Of a DNA stretch of 64,000 nt, positions 57,406 to 64,000 are shown in pieces. Every line of letters starts with the position of its first letter. Positions within the stretch are counted from its first letter, which is position 1. The notes under the pieces were generated by a model. It saw nothing but the letters and a program-made list of their open reading frames with translations. It searched no databases and was not told where the DNA came from. The translations under genes and the position numbers were made by a program. The DNA comes from Daucus carota subsp. sativus (Eukaryota > Streptophyta > Magnoliopsida > Apiales > Apiaceae), in assembly GCF_001625215.2 (NCBI RefSeq), contig NC_030387.2, forward strand, positions 31,457,606 through 31,521,605. The letters are read 5' to 3'.

Positions 57406-58821
57406 ATGGAGAATCACGGAGATCACTTCCATGAAGCTCAATACACCGACCAAAACGGTGTACTACAAACCACCAAAATCCCTGTAGTTCAAGAGCTAGC
57501 ACGTAAAGGAATCACCAACTTGCCACAAAGGTTCATAACTTCGCCACAAACTCTCTCTGCCACCACCCAAGTCGAGGTTCCCACCATAGACCTCCTCAAA
57601 TTGCGAGTCGAGTCGGATTCGAGTCGATACCGTGAGCTAGCGAAGCTGGCTGGTGCAGCTAAAGAGTGGGGAATGTTTTTGGTTGCGAACCATGGGGTGC
57701 ATGATTCGGTTTTGGACAGTGTTAAGGATGTTGTCATGGGATTTTTTGGATTGTCGTTTGAAGAAAAGAAGAAAAGTGTGGGATCGTTTATGAGTGTGGA
57801 TAATATGGGGTATGGAAGGAATTTTGTGAGGTCTGAAAATCAGCCGTTGGATTGGATTGATCGGATGACTATGGTTGCGTCTCCGGTTGACGATGAGAAT
57901 CTTCGTGTATGGCCTAAGAAACCACACAACTTCAGGTCAATTTATTTATGACTTAAGTTTTTGAATAATTAGTTAATTATCTGTCAGTTTCTGAATTGAT
58001 ATGAAATTTCCAGCTTTTCGATGACTAAGTTGATACGATAACCAAGTTAAATCAATTTTAAAATTAGTGACTAATTTGATATATTTGAAACAGACGCGGA
58101 AATGTTTACCCTTAAGTTTTGATCAGGCGGAACCATACTGTTTTAGATCTTGTTGTTGAGAATGTCGGGATTACTTCCTTTTAATCCGAAAAGGAAACTA
58201 TTTTTTTGAATTAATATGAGTACATGATCACATGCCGGATCTTCTCTTGCAGGGAAGTGATGGTGAAATACGCTGAGGAAACTCAAGTTATTTTCAGTGA
58301 TTTACTCCAAGCCATGGCAGAGGCTCTGTCATTGGATAAAAATGCTTTCTTACAGCAGTTTGAGCCGAAAAGAAGCGAGCTCAAAATCAGGACAAACTAC
58401 TATCCATCCTAGACCCGACCTAGCCATCGGCATAACTCCACATTCTGATGCCAGTGGCCTGACACTCTTGATCCAGTTCGGAGCCAATGACGGGCTCCAA
58501 GTGCTTAAAGATAACAAATGGTTATCCCCAATCTGGCCTCAGGATATGCTTCTGGTGAACATTGGAGATTTGATGGAAATTATGAGCAATGGGAAGGTTA
58601 CTAGCTCATGGCATCGTGCCACGACTAGTACAAACTATGAGAGGTTTTCAGTGGCGGTTTTTTATAATCCGCCACCAGATGCTGAGATCGAGCCAATGCG
58701 AGGTGAGAATTCAGGCGAAGGAATGTACAAGAAGGTGAATGTGAGGGAGTATGTGAAGCACTATTACAAAATCAGTCCAACAGTTGGTAAAGAAGCCATT
58801 CTGTATGCCAAGGTTGTGTAG
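57406..58821 (+). pseudogene. 2-oxoglutarate/Fe(II)-dependent oxygenase, frameshifted
   Basis: Two exons, 57406-57935 and 58253-58821; the junction codon is AGG. Exon 1 encodes the N-terminal DIOX_N part (VPTIDLL, WGMFLVANHGV). Exon 2 starts the oxygenase core and runs as far as KIRTNYYPS, then meets TAG at 58410-58412. The rest of the core continues in the next frame (RPDLAIGITPHSD). It includes the iron-binding H-x-D (PHSD) and distal His (SSWHRATT), and the 2-oxoglutarate-binding R-x-S (ERFSVAVF), and ends at TAG 58819-58821. Relatives read NYYPPCPRPDL here, so a 5-nt deletion is the simplest explanation. No GT-AG intron could bypass it. The clade is the large plant DOXC group (SRG1/codeine demethylase-like); the substrate cannot be told. 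This is either a recent pseudogene or an assembly error, since all else is intact. Confidence 0.8.
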
Positions 58822-59091
58822 TTGAGGTTATATTCATTTCATCAATTAGTGATGCTTTGTTTATGTATTAAAATTAAAATGAGAATAATTCCTGGTCATT
58901 AAATTTCACTTTACTGTTGTGAGCACACTGACCGGGCAAAAGAGTCCCGTTAAATTCGATAATTTTATGTTTTTCAGACCAAGTCCCAGTTTGCAGGAGA
59001 AACACTGGGAACAGTTGACAGGTTAATAATCAGTGCTTGTACGTGTAAATAGAGGTTTACTAATTTTAGATACCGAGACCACATTACCTTC

Positions 59092-59099
59092 TATATAAG
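59092..59099 (+). promoter_or_regulatory. TATA box of the polygalacturonase gene
   Basis: TATATAAG within CTATATAAGG lies 63 bp before the ATG and fits a 5' UTR of about 25-35 nt. Confidence 0.65.
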
Positions 59100-59131
59100 G
59101 AAGTAGAGCTGAGGAAAGTATCCTATTGAAG

Positions 59132-59151
59132 TTTTTTTTTTTTTTTTTTTT
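59132..59151 (+). repeat. 20-T tract just before the start codon
   Basis: Twenty consecutive T end three bases before the ATG (T-tract, ACA, ATG). With the TATA box at 59092 it would make up most of the 5' leader. Confidence 0.85.
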
Positions 59152-59154
59152 ACA

Positions 59155-60855
59155 ATGTCTTCCACGTTAGTTGTTATATTCGGTATAGTTTTGGTGATCT
59201 CCGGTGTGGCAAATGCTGATAATGTTGCTGAGCGCCTTGGCCTTGACGCGCATACTCATATAAAATATGATCGTCGTGGCCTTTCAGGAGCAACAGCAGC
59301 ACCTGCTGGCGGTGCAGCAGCTGGGGGTGCAGCACCTGGTGGCGGTGCTGGTATTAATGTGGGAAACTGTCCCGGTGCCAAGGGAGACGGAGCATCTGAT
59401 ATGACTGCTGTGAGTCGTCGAGTTTTGGTTACATATAAATTGATTTGTGAAATTTAGGACACAGAAAGTGTAAAACCTTCAGAGTTGGATTTGTTTGTCA
59501 GGTTATACAAAAGGCTTGGGATGATGCTTGCGCTGGTGGACAAAAACTTACCATACCAACAGGCATATGGTTGCACGGAGCGCTTAACTTCAAAGGGCCA
59601 TGTCCGAAACCTATAACGATCGAGCTTCTGGGTACATTGAAGGCCAAACCAGACGCCACGTCCTTTCCCGAGATGAGGCATATCAGTTTGTATTCAGTTA
59701 GTGTTACTCTTACGGGCGGAGGTACTATTGATGGCAATGGCGTAGCATTACAGAAGACTCGAAAACAAACTGACAAAAATCTTCCAGATGTAAGCGGAAG
59801 CTGCTACTTATTTTTAACTTAACATACGTCGATGCCAACTGATCTAACTCTGTGTCTGCGTGCAGTCTATGGAGCTGATGCAGTGTCCTGACTCTAGCAT
59901 CGAAGGAATCAAATTTGTAAATGCCAAAGGATTCAATCTCAAGGTAGTTCAATCTGATAATTTCAAGGCTCACGGCTTGAGCATAACGTGCGGGGGGGAA
60001 ACCTTAAACACCGACGGTATTCATCTTGCTCGATCCAAAAATGTGTGCATAACTGACTGCAACATAGCCGTAGGCGATGACTGCATTTCAATTGGCGATG
60101 CCTCTGTTGACGTGACCGTCAAAAATATCCAGTGCGGTCCTGGACACGGTGTCAGGTGATTGATGGATCAATGATCATCACAATGTACACACTCTTTTCT
60201 CTTCTCTTCTTTTCTTAACTCTTTTCCGATGTGATGTTGCAGTATCGGTAGTATTGGTAGATATCCAGACGAGAAAGATGTCAGAAACGTCGATATCTCT
60301 AACGTTACATTCATTGGCACCTCAAACGGTGCACGGATCAAAACGTTCCACAACTCGCCAGCAATAGCAGTGTCCAACATTACATTCTCAGACATCACCA
60401 TCAAAGATTCATTTAATCCCGTCGTCATAGATCAGCATTACAATTCGGGGTTCACAGCAGCAGGAGGGGTACCTACACAGAATTCATTCCAGATTATTTA
60501 GCTTACAATTTGTATTGCTATATACTAATTAGATCAAATTTAACAGGTTTCCAAAGTGAAGATTACCGGAGTTACTTTTAGAAATATCAAGGGCAACTCA
60601 ATGTCGAATATGGCAGTTTCTTTGAACTGCAGTAGCGCTGCCCCGTGTGAGGGAATTACTTTGGAAGGCATTTCATTAACCTACACCGGGAATAACAGTC
60701 TCTCCAAAGAACTCTCAACAAATTGCGAAAACGCTAAAGCAACAATTACCGGATCCACCATTCCAATGTGCGGAGCAACAGGAGGAGCAGGCGGCGCAGC
60801 AGCAGCAGGGGGAGCAGCAGCATCAGGAGGAGCAGCAGCATCAGGAGGATCGTAA
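59155..60855 (+). CDS. Exopolygalacturonase-type GH28 enzyme with Ala/Gly-rich tracts
   Basis: Five exons give 455 residues: 59155-59409, 59502-59789, 59866-60155, 60243-60468, 60547-60855. It begins with a signal peptide (about 1-21, ending VANA), so it is secreted to the wall. The right-handed beta-helix follows with all GH28 catalytic motifs: NTD (229-231), GDD (251-253), GHG (274-276) and RIK (309-311). GHGVSIGSIGRY is typical of the pollen/exo-type plant clade, which trims galacturonic acid from pectin ends. Unusual are an Ala/Gly/Pro-rich insert at about 45-68 before GAKGDG, and a C-terminal tail after the usual last cysteine (IPMC) made of GGAAA and GGAAASGG repeats. The stop codon sits in TCGTAAGT, which also matches a splice donor, so an alternative longer C-terminus is possible. 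A 20-T tract lies directly before the ATG. Confidence 0.93.
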
Positions 60856-62909
60856 GTCACATATATCTTTATCATAACTAGAACTAGAAACAGTGACGGA
60901 ACCAGAATTTCAAAATATCAGAGGTTATATGCTATTGTCCGAGTTATTTAAATATGATTCTTCCATGACAGGAAACCAAAATAGAGCGGTGAAGACAAAT
61001 TACGAGCTGAGCACTAATAATACAAGTCATATGCAAGCAGGACAGAAAACGGACATACCAATACCTACAAGGGTCGAAGCGGACATATCAATAACAGAGA
61101 GACCTTTTTTTCAGAATTATGTTTTGTAAATGATCACATATACGATCATGGTTTTACATGAGATGTAATACGGATCCACAAAAATCATTATACCTACAAG
61201 GATCGAAGATTCTAGTGTTAATTTTAGTTGGTTTGCGACCATTAGTCATATGTTTATTGAATTCTATAATTGCAAGTCGGGCATGAGTTGATTTGTTTTC
61301 TCTGCACTTACGACGTAAAACTAGCAGAGAGAAAAACCAGTTATATCAAGTAAGAACGAACAATATAGTAACTATTATGATCGAGGAACTCTGCCAACTC
61401 ATTATCAAACATACCAGGAAGCCGCTCCTGCACAATGAAGCCAGCGGTGTGTTTCCACATTCTTGCTGATCCATATCATCCACTCCTATTCCAAAATCCA
61501 TTGATTGTATACGAAACTGAACGACCGACCTCCCGACCACCCTTGCTCTTGCTTCCTCCGACAACTTTCGACTGACCTCCTGACCACCCTTGCTCTGGCT
61601 TCCTCCGACAACTTCCTCTTATTCAACCCGGTATCCACTGCACACCCCAATCCTTCACTCAGACCATACAAATTTCCAGATTCCCTTCTGTAATTTGATC
61701 CGTGATCATAATTATCTGCCTAGAATGAGACAAACACATCTGTAACATCAATTTCTTTTGGAAATTTTGGGTCTGCACTCTGTAAATTACATTATCAAAA
61801 CACGCATCTCAGAGATGTGCATCACCTTCCACCGACATACATATGTCCTCTCGGCTCACACAGGACAAATACTCCAGTACAAAATTTGCATCTTCTCTGC
61901 TATACATGTTGAACATACTTATTCCATCATTTAAGTAATTACACATCAAAAATTTCTTAATATACATAATTCAGAATATGAAACACAAACACAAAATTTA
62001 AACATGGGACTCCTCATCAAAAGCACATAGGCTACGATTACATTGTATTCTTTTACAGTTGAACCCATTACCTGCCTTATATATTCCAGATATGATTTGT
62101 CTACATCCCCTACCCCTGAATATCAGAATGTCAGTTATTTCCCTTGTCCATTCATACTGTATATCTGAAAGTAAAGGAATGTATAGTAATCTATACATAG
62201 AAAGTTAACATATTGAACCTCATGTTCATGGCAGATTGTAACTCAATAAAGGTGGAAGCCTCTCAAAGTATACAAGTAGACACACGGAGGATCTTCAATG
62301 GTGTTGCACCAGCCCAAAAATATTAGGATCTTTTGGAAAGTTCAAGGAGAACCTGTTTAGGGCATGATATCTTCATAATAGTCATGCTAATCAATTTCAG
62401 TAGTTCCCATGCACATCTTTTGAGCTTTACTATCATCGCAGAAAGGAATCGAGATTTCCCCTAAAAACTGAAGAAATTGAAAGGGAAAATGAATCAGTTA
62501 AATTGGAAAATAAATCAGTTTATGTAGGACTTTTATTTTGTGGAGCAGACCCATGAACATCAAATCTGCATCTCTCTCAGATATGGTGATACCTTAGTGC
62601 TCGAGCTGAAGTGCAGAACATGTTGCACCAAACAAACCATAATTCGTCCAAGTTAACTGCATGCAAGGACACAAGCATTTATCCATTTATAAAGCACGCA
62701 CTGTGAGGAACATTTCTAATTTTATGTAAAACTCATGAATGCATTATACTTTATATTACAACTCCCTGGGCTATGGATAATAAATTATTAACCCCAGTGT
62801 TTATATTTTATATTGATATAGATGACACGGGAGAGCATTCTCATTAAGCATAATCTAGTGCATTTATAATGTGTTATGTTCAATTTTTATACCTAATATG
62901 ATTCATTCT
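60856..62909. other. Convergent intergenic region polygalacturonase/PPR
   Basis: Polygalacturonase 3' flank. At 60891 there is a short CAGTGACGGAACCAG end-like motif, similar to a widespread plant transposon terminus, without a partner. A 47-bp tandem duplication lies at 61523-61615. From about 61900 on this may be 3' UTR or downstream DNA of the minus-strand gene. No coding sequence is supported. Confidence 0.55.
61523..61615. repeat. 47-bp tandem duplication
   Basis: GACCACCCTTGCTCT followed by GCTTCCTCCGACAACTT occurs at 61535 and 61582, with one or two differences. Confidence 0.88.
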
Positions 62910-64000
62910 TTACGATAAGTTATCCTTCATTTCATGAGACCTTGGAGCTTTTGAGGATATATGCTGTCTCGACAATGTCTCAGCAATCTGTTGGGCGCCA
63001 AAAAGTTTTGAGTTTTTAAGGAGCAAGTTTCTTGTTGAGGAATCAACAAAATAACCTTTGTCAGGCATCCATTGCAGCAACTGGAGAAGAAGATCCTTCT
63101 TTTCAGGTTGGTCGATATACCTTGATATGGCCATCTCAAATAAACCCTGCAACAGAGAGCAGCGTACACAGGATGAGTCTAGGCTCTGTTTGGTAAAGCA
63201 ACACAAGTAGAGAAATTTCAAAGCTAAATTACTCTCTGATTGCTTTTGCAAATATAGGGAGTAAAATAGAAGTCCAGACTCCAGAGGCTGCTTCACAAAT
63301 TATTATTAAGGCTGTAGTAAAGTAGGTGTGGAATAGATGCATGGACAAGTGTTCGAATAGCAGAGAATACATGCATTAACTCACGGAAAATTAAAAACTT
63401 TATGTTTCTTAACATTAATACAATTGATATCTGTATCTACAAGCATAAGAATTCAATAACTATGTTGACTTGAATTTATCACAATAATCTCTAACAATTA
63501 ATCTCTTCTCATAAACTTTTAATGTCCATGAACATAGGTAACTTGATTCTAGTTTTGATAATACCTAACCATTTAGATCTCTAGGTAGAAACTCTTAATA
63601 TCTACCTAGTATAAAATATAATCCAGAAATATTTAGAAAGTCTCATGGGCTTCAGAAGCAAAGTATATTGATCCACCCGTGAGTCGTGACCCCACAAACA
63701 CATCATATATATGCAGTCTCCGTGATGGAGACAAAGCTGAGGCAACATACATATTCTCTATCCTCGACCTATTTGAGGATATGAAGTAACTTTATATAGA
63801 TTCCTTAACGAGCTGTACATGGAAGGGGAAGTGAGGAGCGAGAAGAAGTAAAGTCAAGCCAATAAAAATATCCACAGATTCTTCAGAACAGTGTATTGCA
63901 TTAATGTTCCACTACCAGTCTACCACTAAAAATAAACTTTTCAATAGGTTGCTTGCTTAAATTGAAACCATCAAATTACCTGATCAATCTTGTGCCCAGA
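62910..64000 (-). CDS. Probable pentatricopeptide repeat protein, C-terminal exons (partial)
   Basis: Two minus-strand exons are visible: one entering from the right edge and ending at 63980 (GHKIDQ, donor GTAAT), and the last exon 63146-62910 (79 codons with the stop). The joined frame reads GHKIDQ then GLFEMAISRYIDQ. It continues with LLQLLQWMPDKGYFVDSSTR and NLLLKNSKLFG, which look like a degenerate final PPR motif followed by a short tail. PPR proteins are helical RNA-binding proteins acting in mitochondria or plastids. Only the end is visible, so the family call rests on this tail pattern, and the target and organelle are unknown. Another helical-repeat protein is possible. Confidence 0.55.

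Larger units (their letters stand above)
58822..59154. other. Short intergenic region upstream of polygalacturonase
   Basis: Oxygenase 3' flank and polygalacturonase promoter. It contains the TATA box and poly-T leader listed separately; nothing else is evident. Confidence 0.7.

Noticed and set aside
58390-58430. Hidden intron that would rescue the oxygenase frame
   Set aside because: No GT-AG (or GC-AG) pair removes the frame change without deleting conserved residues; the break lies inside the NYYP...RPDL motif.
61346-61671. Minus-strand frames with repeated EEARARVV residues
   Set aside because: The repetition comes from the 47-bp tandem duplication; no splice structure or family supports a gene.

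Overview
This window is nuclear DNA of a flowering plant, almost certainly a eudicot. The genes have many GT-AG introns in AT-rich sequence, the encoded families are plant ones (GASA peptide, class I TCP factor, plant-type phospholipase D delta, WEB coiled-coil protein, DUF313-like B3 domains), and introns and intergenic DNA are full of short non-autonomous DNA transposons. Nothing here fixes the species.

Layout, left to right. (1) 88-269: last exon of a GASA/snakin-type cysteine-rich peptide gene that enters from the left. (2) 2979-9330 (+): complete 12-exon TMN1-type nonaspanin. (3) 13655-19737 (+): complete 10-exon phospholipase D delta with both HKD motifs. (4) 21079-22719 (+): two-exon protein made of three B3-like repeats of exactly 107 residues. 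(5) 25827-32714 (+): six-exon YY1-type five-finger C2H2 factor whose introns hold at least six DNA transposons. (6) 34563-35834 (+): intronless class I TCP factor with a fold-back MITE ending 54 bp before its ATG. (7) 36972-38313 (+): two-exon CMC4, a small twin-CX9C protein. (8) 46340-39273 (-): nine-exon NIPA-type magnesium transporter with one GC-AG intron. (9) 48706-54054 (+): 11-exon plastid ATP phosphoribosyltransferase (HISN1), with a run of 52 C in intron 6. (10) 55606-54917 (-): short single-exon WEB-family coiled-coil protein. (11) 57406-58821 (+): 2-oxoglutarate/Fe(II) oxygenase broken by one frameshift. (12) 59155-60855 (+): five-exon exopolygalacturonase-type GH28 enzyme with Ala/Gly-rich tracts near both ends. 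(13) 64000-62910 (-): last exons of a probable PPR protein that runs off the right edge.

The genes do not form a pathway or cluster; they are ordinary neighbours on a plant chromosome. CMC4/NIPA, HISN1/WEB and polygalacturonase/PPR are convergent pairs. The most informative structure is in the transposons. I could place four hAT-like non-autonomous elements with terminal inverted repeats and 8-bp target duplications (two exact, two 7/8), a 105-bp tRNA-derived SINE with a 14-bp target duplication, and several Stowaway-like MITEs. One hAT element sits in one copy of a local tandem duplication, so the other copy preserves the empty site. I found no CRISPR, RNA gene, recognisable retrovirus-like coding region or clearly new multi-gene system.
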